The notes beneath the pieces are model-generated. The model was given only the letters and a program-made list of their open reading frames with translations. It searched no databases and was not told the DNA's origin. From Gemmatimonadota bacterium (GTDB lineage: Bacteria; Latescibacterota; UBA2968; GCA-2709665): a stretch of DNA of 38,070 bases. Shown piece after piece: positions 9,320 to 17,805 of the stretch (position 1 is its first letter; each line of letters opens with the position of its first letter). Both the position numbers and the translations under genes were made by a program. The stretch covers positions 83,324-121,393 of the forward strand of contig PAQK01000045.1 in assembly GCA_002709665.1 (NCBI GenBank), written 5' to 3'.

Positions 9320-9347
9320 TGTGGTCCATCGTCTGCGGTCTGTGGTC
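9320..9347 (-). repeat. Heptanucleotide tandem array in pheS leader, opposite orientation
   Basis: Plus strand TGTGGTC CATCGTC TGCGGTC TGTGGTC; minus strand GACCACA GACCGCA GACGATG GACCACA. Confidence 0.6.
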
Positions 9348-9390
9348 GCTCCTGCTCTTGATTCTGTGCCACCTTAGTCTATCAAAAGAA

Positions 9391-9650
9391 AATCCCTTCC
9401 ATCCTTAGGGACGAAAGGGAACCTTCCGCGGTACCACCCTATTTGCACTCATTCGAGGCCACTCGGCGGACAGCGAATTCTGTCCTTTTCTCATTTCGGC
9501 GAGATCGACCGGCTCGGCCTACTAACACGTTCGCATTCAGCCTTGCAGCTCCGGAGGGAACTTCAGCAGCTCGCTCCCCGGGAGAATTCTCAGTCCGGGA
9601 TTCTCCCTCCCTTTGAGGCCGATGACAACCTACTTTCCTCCTTCACAGCT
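9391..9650 (-). promoter_or_regulatory. T-box riboswitch leader upstream of pheS (specifier UUC, Phe)
   Basis: T-box core AGGGTGGTACCGCGG (minus strand 9440-9426); terminator CCCTTTCGTCC-CTAA-GGATGGAAGGG then ATTTTCTTTT (9419 down to about 9385); Stem I base GGAGG (9641-9637) pairs CCTCC (9557-9553), with AAAGTAG opposite GAAGTTC; TTC at 9560-9558 is the specifier candidate. Confidence 0.88.
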
Positions 9651-9658
9651 TTGGCCAA

Positions 9659-9687
9659 AAAATAGGATTGCCCCCTGGGGATGTCAA
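9659..9687 (-). promoter_or_regulatory. Sigma70-type promoter for the T-box/pheS operon
   Basis: Minus strand TTGACA - 17 nt - TATTTT directly upstream of the T-box leader. Confidence 0.6.
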
Positions 9688-9788
9688 GGAGAATTGTCAT
9701 TCATGGCAACAAATGCAATTGATACCCTCGGCTATTGCCTCATCGGATCTCTGGTGGTTGCAAATATTGGCAGTTGCAGTTATCTTCA

Positions 9789-10610
9789 ATGGCCGATTTG
9801 GAGATATCGAATTCTAGTTCTGGAGCAACCGTGACGTTCATTCAAGCTGCATTGCTGGGATTGGTACAGGGGCTGTCCGAGTTTCTACCAATCAGCAGCT
9901 CTGGTCATCTGGTTTTGGGCCAGGCCTTGCTGGAAATTGATACAGGGGACATCACCTTTGAGGTGATCGTTCATTTTGGCACACTGCTGGCAGTGGTGAC
10001 GGCACTTCGCGACCGGGTTTGGCAATTGGGCCTCGGATGCTGGAGGCGTGAAGTTGGTGCCTGGAGGATGGTCATGTATTTGGGAATTGGTACAATTCCC
10101 GCGGGTGTAGTCGGTTTGCTGTTTAAAAATGCCCTCGAAGCCACCTTTTCGAGTCCCACTGCGGCTTCTGTATGGCTCGTTTTTACAGGGGTGGTGCTTT
10201 GGAGTACACGATTCAGACAAGGTGTCAGGAAGGAGATCGGGTTGGTGGATGCGGTTCTGATCGGAATGGCCCAGTGTTTTGCCATTCTTCCTGGAGTCTC
10301 CCGGTCAGGAATGACGATCAGCGCGGGGTTATGGAGGAAGGTAGAGGGTGGTGAGGCTGCCACATTTTCCTTTCTTCTTTCAATTCCGATCATTGCTGGC
10401 GCCACGATTTTGAAGGTAAGTGAGATGGCATCCAATCCCCTTGTTGCAGAAGTCCTTGTCCACCTGGTGGTTGGTATGGTAATCGCATATCTCTCCGGAA
10501 TTTTCGCCATACGGTGGCTGCTTAAACTGCTTCAGGGTAGTCGATTGGACCGATTTGCATATTACTGCTGGTTGGTGGGATTCGCAGGGATAGCATATTT
10601 CTGGAGGTAA
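9789..10610 (+). CDS. uppP: Undecaprenyl-diphosphatase
   Basis: GLVQGLSEFLPISSSGHLVLGQALL and ILPGVSRSGMTISAGLWRKVEGGEAATFSFLLSIPIIAGA are UppP/BacA signatures; start uncertain (MADLE at 9789 or GTG nearer MTFIQAAL). Confidence 0.95.
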   Translation: MADLEISNSSSGATVTFIQAALLGLVQGLSEFLPISSSGHLVLGQALLEIDTGDITFEVIVHFGTLLAVVTALRDRVWQLGLGCWRREVGAWRMVMYLGIGTIPAGVVGLLFKNALEATFSSPTAASVWLVFTGVVLWSTRFRQGVRKEIGLVDAVLIGMAQCFAILPGVSRSGMTISAGLWRKVEGGEAATFSFLLSIPIIAGATILKVSEMASNPLVAEVLVHLVVGMVIAYLSGIFAIRWLLKLLQGSRLDRFAYYCWLVGFAGIAYFWR

Positions 10611-10611
10611 T

Positions 10612-11028
10612 TTGGTACCCAGAACGTCGGGTATTATCGCTTTGGCTGCGCTGGTGTCCATCATTCAGTCGTGTGGTACCAAACCCCTGGAGCTGGACGC
10701 AGACGACCTTACCAACATGCTTTCTGTATCCAATGTGGTAAAACAACCGGTTGCGGATCCATCGGACGCCTCCAGAATCTCGCGTGTGATCATCGACGTC
10801 GACGTAATTCACGTTGGTGATTTCGTGATCGATGTGCCATTTACAATGACTTGGGGACTTCGGGATCAGGACGGCAATCTCATCGGATCTGCATCTGCAA
10901 TGCTTGCGGAAAAAATGGCACCAGGGGACAGGAGGCACGTCACTTTAAGCATATCGTTTCCCCCGCGTGCATCTCTGAGTGACCTTCAGGATGCTCTGAC
11001 GTTTGATCCACTGCCTAAATCCCAATAG
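10612..11028 (+). CDS. Putative lipoprotein of unknown function
   Basis: 138 aa, TTG start, GGAGG overlapping the uppP 3' end; hydrophobic N-terminus with lipobox-like SIIQSC. Confidence 0.55.
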   Translation: MVPRTSGIIALAALVSIIQSCGTKPLELDADDLTNMLSVSNVVKQPVADPSDASRISRVIIDVDVIHVGDFVIDVPFTMTWGLRDQDGNLIGSASAMLAEKMAPGDRRHVTLSISFPPRASLSDLQDALTFDPLPKSQ

Positions 11029-11074
11029 CGAAGAATTCGGCACTCTGGAGCCCCGGTCATCACCCAGAATTCGC

Positions 11075-11103
11075 TTGATCGACCCTTCAATATATCGTAT
11101 TTT
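11075..11103 (+). promoter_or_regulatory. Candidate sigma70 promoter upstream of the histidine phosphatase gene
   Basis: TTGATC - 17 nt - TATTTT. Confidence 0.3.
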
Positions 11104-11188
11104 TCGTGGTCCTTTTCCCTCCTTTTTAGATATTTCCAGCCTGATTTCTCAGCATTTTTCCAACCACCTTTTGCTAAGAGAGTAATGC

Positions 11189-11902
11189 ATGCAGCTATAT
11201 CTGGTGAGACACGGTGAGTCCTTCAACAACGCTTTGGAGGAGGGGGTTTCTCGAGTTTTTGACCCGCCTCTTACTGAAAAGGGGGAACAACAGGCACAAC
11301 TGGTGGCAGCCCACCTCAGTTCCGGTGGTGCGGCGCCAGATAAAATGGGGACCGCAGGCGATGTCCAGAATCAGGATGGCTATGGCATCAATCGGATTTT
11401 CTGCAGCGCCATGCTCAGGACCCTGCAGACCACAGCGCCGATTGGTAAGGCGCTGGGAATCGATCCGGAGATCTGGCTGGATGTACACGAGGAGGGTGGC
11501 ATCTGGCTGGACGATGGGAATGGCCCGGTAGGCCATCCGGGAATTACAAGAAGCGAGATCGAGGATCGATTTCCCGGCTTCGTCGTGCCGGACAAGATTA
11601 CGGAAAAGGGCTGGTGGAACCGACCCATGGAGACACAGGATCAATGGAAGGCGCGAGCGGCACGTGTGGCCAAGGCACTCCACGAGGACTATTCGGCTAC
11701 AAATGACAAGATCGCAATTATCAATCACGGCGGTTTTGCCAATGATCTTCTCCATGCCCTGTTTCAGAACGCAGACCTGGATGAGATCTATTTCAGCCAT
11801 CAGAATACTGCAATCACCCGTATCGATTTCGAAGATGAGGGACACATTCGGATGAGATACATGAACCGTGTGAACCACCTGACTATGGAGCTTGTGTCGT
11901 GA
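11189..11902 (+). CDS. Histidine phosphatase family (phosphoglycerate mutase-like) protein
   Basis: MQLYLVRHGES motif and downstream IINHGGFANDLL. Confidence 0.88.
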   Translation: MQLYLVRHGESFNNALEEGVSRVFDPPLTEKGEQQAQLVAAHLSSGGAAPDKMGTAGDVQNQDGYGINRIFCSAMLRTLQTTAPIGKALGIDPEIWLDVHEEGGIWLDDGNGPVGHPGITRSEIEDRFPGFVVPDKITEKGWWNRPMETQDQWKARAARVAKALHEDYSATNDKIAIINHGGFANDLLHALFQNADLDEIYFSHQNTAITRIDFEDEGHIRMRYMNRVNHLTMELVS

Positions 11903-13131
11903 AGTGGTGCACCCTTGCGGTAGTAGTGTATTACGTAATCGGACCTGCATTGGCAGCAGGATCGGCGGCCAATGCGCTCAAGGAGGCTGAGGAGCATAAC
12001 AACCGTGGCGTGCACCTGGCCGCAAAGGGGCAGTATGGCGATGCCGTAGAGGCCTTCAATTCTGCCATCAGGGCTGCACCGGAGATGGTGGTTTCGTACT
12101 ACAATCTGGGTCTGGCCTACACGAGGATGGATGAGTTTGTGCGTGCTCAAGAGGCCTTTGAGACTGCGGTCAGAATTCGACCTGAAAATGGGAATGTCTG
12201 GTTTCACCTGGGCAGGGCGCTTCAGTCTCAAGAGAAGATCCAGGAGGCATTGGAAGCCTACACCGTAGCGCTTCGGCTCAAGCCTGCAGATCCGGATGTA
12301 AGGTTTTGGCTGGGCGTAGCGTCCTGGTTGGAAAAGGATTGGTCCCAGGCTGCCGCGCAATGGGAGGCCTTGATTGTCGAAAATCCTGACCACGCTGCGG
12401 TTCCCAAGGCGTGGGAGGAGCTCCCGAGAGCATACTTTAATCTGGGAACGGCTAGACGGGAATCGGGAGATCTGGACAAAGCCGTCGAGGCCTATAAGGA
12501 AGCTCTGAGGTTAAGACCCGACTATGCGGATGCCCACCTCAATCTTGGCGACCTCTATGGAGACAGTGGTAAGTACTCGCTTGCTCTGGCATCGTTGCGA
12601 CGGGTGGAGCAGCTGTGGTCGGACGATATCCGTGTATATCTTGGTCTGGGTGTGGTTTATCTTGGCCAGGACAGCTTGCGACTGGCGCAGGATCAGTTCT
12701 CCAGAGCGCTCGAATTGGATAAACGTTCGGCCGAAGCTCAATATGGATTGGCAACCTCATACCTGAGACAGGGTAAGGTGGAAGAAGCCCTCAAATCCGC
12801 CTTGCAGCTTCTGCTGATGGCTCCCAACGAGACCAGAAGCCATAAGCTTCTGGCGTTTGTCCACGAACATAATGATGAGGGTGTGAGATACGGCGAGGGC
12901 TTTCGGGCCGAGGAGGCGATTCGTGCTTACGCGAACGCACTGAGGCTGGATCCGGAAGATGCAGGGATGTATTTTAGTATCGGCACGATATTCGGAAGAA
13001 ATGGGAAGTGGCAGGAGGCATACAGGGCATACACTCAGGCGCTCGTGATTGATTCCCTGCACGCGGAGACCTTGAAGTGGCTACCCTTGGTAGAAGAAAA
13101 GTTGAGGGAGGGGAAAGAAGTGCAACGGTAA
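11899..13131 (+). CDS. Secreted tetratricopeptide repeat protein
   Basis: GTG start overlapping the previous stop; signal-like N-terminus; about 10 TPR-like units (e.g. YYNLGLAYTRMDEFVRAQEAFETAVRIRPENGNVWFHLGRA). Confidence 0.85.
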   Translation: MKWCTLAVVVYYVIGPALAAGSAANALKEAEEHNNRGVHLAAKGQYGDAVEAFNSAIRAAPEMVVSYYNLGLAYTRMDEFVRAQEAFETAVRIRPENGNVWFHLGRALQSQEKIQEALEAYTVALRLKPADPDVRFWLGVASWLEKDWSQAAAQWEALIVENPDHAAVPKAWEELPRAYFNLGTARRESGDLDKAVEAYKEALRLRPDYADAHLNLGDLYGDSGKYSLALASLRRVEQLWSDDIRVYLGLGVVYLGQDSLRLAQDQFSRALELDKRSAEAQYGLATSYLRQGKVEEALKSALQLLLMAPNETRSHKLLAFVHEHNDEGVRYGEGFRAEEAIRAYANALRLDPEDAGMYFSIGTIFGRNGKWQEAYRAYTQALVIDSLHAETLKWLPLVEEKLREGKEVQR

Positions 13132-13183
13132 CGATTCCAGGAGTAGTTTTCTCTAAACAAGGCAATTCGATTCGAGGTGACCA

Positions 13184-14191
13184 ATGGCAAATCCGGAAGT
13201 GATTCTCTCAGGTTTCGCGGACGAGGGGCCCGTGAGCAAACGGGCTGAAGAGCAGTTGACGATGATGCGGGCCCTCGGCCTTTCCTACTATACGATTCGC
13301 TTCATCGACGTCGGCAACGGTGTGAAAAATGTAATGGAGCTTTCCAACGAAGAGATCGAGAAATTGAAGAAACTTCACGGTGAATACGAGATTCGGATTT
13401 CCAGTGTGGGCTCTCCAATTGGTAAGGTGAAGTTGGTGGACCAGGAGGACGGCACACAGAACCGGTTCGTTCCCTTTCGGGACTATCTGGCCAATGACGT
13501 GCAAAGGGCAATCGATCTTGCCCAGGCATTTGAAACAAAATTGATTCGGGGCTTTAGCTACTATCATCCTCACGGTGAAGATCCCTGGCCCTACCTCGAT
13601 CAGGCTGCCGAGCAGCTTGGACAGATCGTTGAAAAGTGTGCGGGAGCCGGACTGGTGTACGGTCTCGAGGTCGAGGGCGATTTGATCGGTGCGGACGGTG
13701 ATACGCTGATTGCTCTGTATGAGAAGATTGGCAGTCCGAATGTGTGCATCATACCTGATGTCGGAAACATGGAGGCGAAAGACCACAGTCCGGACAGCGC
13801 CTTTGAGCATTACATGAAGATGAGGCCGGGCGTGGGATGGATCCACATCAAAGGGTTTAATAATCCACCCGACAAAGAGATGCTGGCAGCTGCAGAAGCC
13901 AGAGGTCTGACGCGGTTTATTCCGGTGGATCGAGGTGATTCGGGCCACGAGCAGGTTTTGAGAGATTTCCGAACGGCGGTGCCCGAAATCCTTGAACGTA
14001 TTACGCCACTGGGTGTGCCTGGCGTTTTTGTGGATCTGGAACCCCACGTGAAAGGCGGCGGCCAATTTGGTGGGGTGAGTGGTGTGGACGGATTCGGTGT
14101 GGCATTCCGTAGTCTTTGCAGGTTGCTGGATTATTTGGAGTTCGACTACCATCTGACCGGGTATGAGGACCTCTCGAATCCCGCTGAGTGA
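13184..14191 (+). CDS. Sugar phosphate isomerase/epimerase-like TIM-barrel protein
   Basis: 335 aa; ...YGLEVEGDLIGADGDTLIALYEKIGSPNVCIIPDVGNM...WIHIKGFN... typical xylose-isomerase-like barrel. Confidence 0.75.
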   Translation: MANPEVILSGFADEGPVSKRAEEQLTMMRALGLSYYTIRFIDVGNGVKNVMELSNEEIEKLKKLHGEYEIRISSVGSPIGKVKLVDQEDGTQNRFVPFRDYLANDVQRAIDLAQAFETKLIRGFSYYHPHGEDPWPYLDQAAEQLGQIVEKCAGAGLVYGLEVEGDLIGADGDTLIALYEKIGSPNVCIIPDVGNMEAKDHSPDSAFEHYMKMRPGVGWIHIKGFNNPPDKEMLAAAEARGLTRFIPVDRGDSGHEQVLRDFRTAVPEILERITPLGVPGVFVDLEPHVKGGGQFGGVSGVDGFGVAFRSLCRLLDYLEFDYHLTGYEDLSNPAE

Positions 14192-14337
14192 GTTCTGCAT
14201 TATCGTCGGTGAAGTCCCTGATCCCGTGAGACGGTTTAGAAATCCTCCCATGAAGCTGGACAAACGCAGCCCGGGTCTGACCGGGCTTGGCTCGGGAGGG
14301 TCCGAGCTGACCCGGATGTGGTTGATGCTGTAATTTG

Positions 14338-14369
14338 AGAACAGGTGATCTCAAGTGTTCACCTGTTCT
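14338..14369 (+). terminator. Terminator-like hairpin
   Basis: Inverted repeat AGAACAGGTGA ... TCACCTGTTCT, 11-bp stem, 10-nt loop; weak T-tract (TCTTCATG). Confidence 0.45.
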
Positions 14370-14490
14370 TCTTCATGTACGTCAGTCTCCAGGTGTGCTT
14401 GCGTGGTGAGTGGTGGGTAGTTATCATGCTGAAGCATATGTATGAATTTCGTATTCTGGAGATGTGGGTCAGTATGAGAGGAGAAGGGTG

Positions 14491-15759
14491 ATGGTGAATG
14501 CGGGGACTGCCGCAGTAGATATAACACCTCCTCTGGGGACACTGATCCCAGGACTTTTCCACGAACGTTGCGCCGAAGTCATCAACGATCCGCTGCATGC
14601 GCGAAGTTTTGTTTTTGAGAAGGAAGGTGAAGGGATCGCCGTTGTGGTATGCGATCTCATTGGCGTGGAACGTGCATTTCTGGATCGTGCAAGAGAACGT
14701 ATCACCAAGGATACAGGATTGGATCTGGAGCGTGTACTTATCTGTTGTACGCACACGCACACAGGGGCTCAAACCGGGGAGGATGCGTATACAGAATTTC
14801 TTATCGGGCGAATAGCCGATTCTGTAGCGATGGCATGGGAAGCTCGGAACCCTTCATTGATCGGCTGGGGATGTACCATGGAAGACCGAGTGGTCTTCAA
14901 TCGCCGCTTCAAGATGAGGGACGGCACTGTTAGAACCAATCCGGGCATCGGGAATCCTGACGCGTTAGTACCTGCAGGACCGGTTGACCCAGAGGTGGGT
15001 GCACTTTTCCTGGAATCGGAGAACGGCACAGCAATAGGACTGCTGGCGAATTACAGTCTCCATTATGTAGGCGGTGGGGATCATCAAAGAGCGGTTTCTG
15101 CCGACTACTTCGGGATGTTCGGGCAGAAGGTTCAGCAACTCAAGGGTGAGTCTTTCGTGGCGGCTATGTCGAATGGGGCCTGTGGGGATATCAACAACCA
15201 CGATGTCCTGGGAGACGGTAGGCATAAGAATGATCGGTACCAGCACACCGAACGGGTTGCAGCCCTTGTGGCAGCAGACGTTTACTGGATATGGAATGAG
15301 ATTGAGCCCCGAGAGGATGTTGTGTTTGATGCAGCTATGGAGGAGGTAGTGCTCTCCCGAAAACCGGCGCCTACTGAAGAGGAGATAGCCAGGGCGAAAG
15401 ATATCGAGGCGGGAGGCGCTGACCGGATGGGCGAGAGGGCTTTTTCCCGGAGAATCCTTGAACGAATGAAGGATGTTGACGAGGTGGTCCCAACGTGGGT
15501 GCAAGCCCTCAGGATTGGGGACTTGGGACTGGTGGGGATACCCGGGGAACTGCTGGTTGGGCTTGGGCTGGAAATTAAGAAGCGTTCTCCATTTGGGCAG
15601 ACGATGATCCTCGAGCTGGCCAATGACAGTCTGGGTTATCTGCCGGATCGAAAGGCTTTTGAGGAGGGGGGATACGAGCCCGAGGCGAGTCTTTTTCAGC
15701 CCGGGGTGGGAGAGCAAATTGTGGATGTGGCGGTTGAGTTGCTGAACCGAATCAGGTAA
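14491..15759 (+). CDS. Neutral/alkaline non-lysosomal ceramidase N-terminal-domain-like protein
   Basis: Start ATG at 14491 after GGAGAAGG; MVNAGTAAVDITPPLGTLIPG and CTHTHTGAQTG motifs. Confidence 0.75.
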   Translation: MVNAGTAAVDITPPLGTLIPGLFHERCAEVINDPLHARSFVFEKEGEGIAVVVCDLIGVERAFLDRARERITKDTGLDLERVLICCTHTHTGAQTGEDAYTEFLIGRIADSVAMAWEARNPSLIGWGCTMEDRVVFNRRFKMRDGTVRTNPGIGNPDALVPAGPVDPEVGALFLESENGTAIGLLANYSLHYVGGGDHQRAVSADYFGMFGQKVQQLKGESFVAAMSNGACGDINNHDVLGDGRHKNDRYQHTERVAALVAADVYWIWNEIEPREDVVFDAAMEEVVLSRKPAPTEEEIARAKDIEAGGADRMGERAFSRRILERMKDVDEVVPTWVQALRIGDLGLVGIPGELLVGLGLEIKKRSPFGQTMILELANDSLGYLPDRKAFEEGGYEPEASLFQPGVGEQIVDVAVELLNRIR

Positions 15760-15772
15760 TCACAGGTGTTGT

Positions 15773-16660
15773 ATGGATGCGGTGATCATGACTTATTGTT
15801 TGAAGAACGCATTACCGGATGAAGATCCGAGTATGGAAGATGTATTACGCCTGGCAGGAGCTGAGGGCTTCGACGTGGAGATTTATGGGGGGAGGTGGAC
15901 CCCCTCTGAAGATCTGAGGACGGCCGCCGAATCCGCCAGAAAGGTCGCGGAGGCTTCAGGCGTCAGTGTTCCTGCGTATGGTTCGGGCACCAGGCTTGGA
16001 CACCCGGATCCACAGACAGGATCTGACCTGATGTCCAAACTGAAGGTTGATGTGGAGGTTTGCAGGATCCTTGGGGCGAATGTTCTGACTTTCCCAATCA
16101 TCGATTGTCAACCTGTGTCACCAGACCGCCTGGGTGCCGACCAGGGCATGTATTTCGAAAAGGCACTTCCCTATATTATCGATCAGGCCAGGGAGATCTC
16201 CGAGTATGCGTCGGGGCATGAGGTGGATTTGGCCGTGGTGAACCACTGTTTTCTGTGTTACCTGGGCTGGCATCAGAAGTGGATCTCAAAAATAACCGAC
16301 AGGCCGAATTTTGGGGCGGGTGTCGATCCAGGAAATTACCTTCACTACGGACACGAAGATCCGGTTTCGGCATGCCAGCTGGTGGGTGATTGGGCGAAAA
16401 TGGCGCGGGCAGGCGACATGGTGACGCGACCGGAGGAAGAAACCCTCGCGTCATTTGAAAGTGATGGGCGGCTGCCATTCTTTCAGTCTGTTGTGTTTGG
16501 TGAGGGTGAGATAGATCAGAAGGGGTGTTATACGAATCTGAAAGACGCCGGGTTTGATGGTGTGGTCTCGCTCAAGTCGGGCGGTCGGTCGGAGGATAGT
16601 CCGCTCGAGGCGATCCGCCGGTCGATGAGTAATCTGAGATCGTTGTTGAAGGCCATTTAG
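15773..16660 (+). CDS. Sugar phosphate isomerase/epimerase (TIM barrel)
   Basis: 295 aa; ...GFDVEIYGGRWTPSEDLRTAAESARKVAEASGVSV... and C-terminal GCYTNLKDAGFDGVVSLKSGG. Confidence 0.75.
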   Translation: MDAVIMTYCLKNALPDEDPSMEDVLRLAGAEGFDVEIYGGRWTPSEDLRTAAESARKVAEASGVSVPAYGSGTRLGHPDPQTGSDLMSKLKVDVEVCRILGANVLTFPIIDCQPVSPDRLGADQGMYFEKALPYIIDQAREISEYASGHEVDLAVVNHCFLCYLGWHQKWISKITDRPNFGAGVDPGNYLHYGHEDPVSACQLVGDWAKMARAGDMVTRPEEETLASFESDGRLPFFQSVVFGEGEIDQKGCYTNLKDAGFDGVVSLKSGGRSEDSPLEAIRRSMSNLRSLLKAI

Positions 16661-16718
16661 TGCAGACCCGGAGGTCTGCGCGGCGGTAATCAACCGTCCT
16701 TAATCGAACGAGGAGAAT

Positions 16719-17762
16719 ATGGCAGACAAAGTCAGAATAGGGATTATCGGAGCTGGAGATATCTTCAGGAGCAGGCACTTTCCCGGTTTGGCAAAGGTTG
16801 ATGAAGCGGAGGTCGTGGCGATTTGTAATCGAAGCAAGGAAAGCGGTCAAGCGATTGCCGGTGAATTCGGTCTGAGCCCGGATATTATGACGGATCCTGA
16901 CGCGTTGCTGGCGAGGGAAGATGTAGATGCGGTAATGATCGGCACGTGGCCTTACAAGCACTGTCCATTTGTTCTGGATTCTCTGGATGCGGGAAAGCAC
17001 ACATTTGTCCAGGCGCGAATGGCGATGAACCTTGCGGAAGCGAAGTCGATGTATGCCAACGCAAAAGAAAAGGGTCTGGTGACGCAGATTTGCCCGTCTC
17101 CTATGGCAATGAAAGGGGACTGGTTCGTACAAAGACTCATTCGTGAGGGCTATCTTGGTGATATTTACCAGGTGTACACGCGCTCGTTCAATGGAAGCAG
17201 CTGCGACCCATCGGTCCCACTCCACTGGCGTCAGATCGGACGATACTCTGGGCTGAATGCGCTGAATATGGGTATTCTGGTGGAAATCGTACAGAGGTGG
17301 GCGGGATGTATGAAGACTGTTGCTGCGCAGGCAGCGACGTTCATCAAGGAACGACAACTCGAAGGCGAAGAGGGAACAGGTCCTGTCGAACGGCCAGACG
17401 CCGTCCACATCATGGGCGAGATGCAGAATGGCGCCCAAGCGGCTTTCCTGTTTTCCAGCGTTGCAAGATTCGGCGTTTCCCCACAAGTGGAACTATATGG
17501 CAGTGAGGGTACCTTGATATACAAGTTGGATTCGGATGAAATTCTCGGTGCAAAGGCCGGAGATAGTGGCCTGGCCAAGCTGCAGATTCCAGCCGATGAG
17601 GTAAGAGAGTGGACCGTTGAAGCAGATTTCGTGAACGCCATAAACGGTGGTCCTCAGGGTGATACGAGTTTCGAGGCAGGCGTCAACTACATGGAGTTTA
17701 CGGAGGCGGTTTTCAGATCTGTGGAGCGGAATGCTACGGTAAACTTGCCCCTCGTAGACTGA
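16719..17762 (+). CDS. Gfo/Idh/MocA family oxidoreductase
   Basis: MADKVRIGIIGAGDIFRSRHFPGLAKVDEAEVVAICNR...; Rossmann GxGxxx and family architecture. Confidence 0.85.
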   Translation: MADKVRIGIIGAGDIFRSRHFPGLAKVDEAEVVAICNRSKESGQAIAGEFGLSPDIMTDPDALLAREDVDAVMIGTWPYKHCPFVLDSLDAGKHTFVQARMAMNLAEAKSMYANAKEKGLVTQICPSPMAMKGDWFVQRLIREGYLGDIYQVYTRSFNGSSCDPSVPLHWRQIGRYSGLNALNMGILVEIVQRWAGCMKTVAAQAATFIKERQLEGEEGTGPVERPDAVHIMGEMQNGAQAAFLFSSVARFGVSPQVELYGSEGTLIYKLDSDEILGAKAGDSGLAKLQIPADEVREWTVEADFVNAINGGPQGDTSFEAGVNYMEFTEAVFRSVERNATVNLPLVD

Positions 17763-17805
17763 TCCGGTGGCCTCCCTCACGTTACTTCATAACGAGGAAT
17801 AGTAA

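Noticed and set aside
14250-14333. 27-aa ORF MKLDKRSPGLTGLGSGGSELTRMWLML as a possible RiPP-like precursor between 14191 and 14491
   Set aside because: No Shine-Dalgarno, no maturation enzyme nearby, and the segment contains GC-rich inverted repeats (CCGGGTC...GACCCGG, CTCGG...CCGAG) that better explain it as structured intergenic DNA.
16662-16679. Hairpin GCAGACC-CGGA-GGTCTGC between 16660 and 16719 as a terminator
   Set aside because: Short 7-bp stem with no T-tract and close co-directional flanking genes; could be RNA processing or chance.
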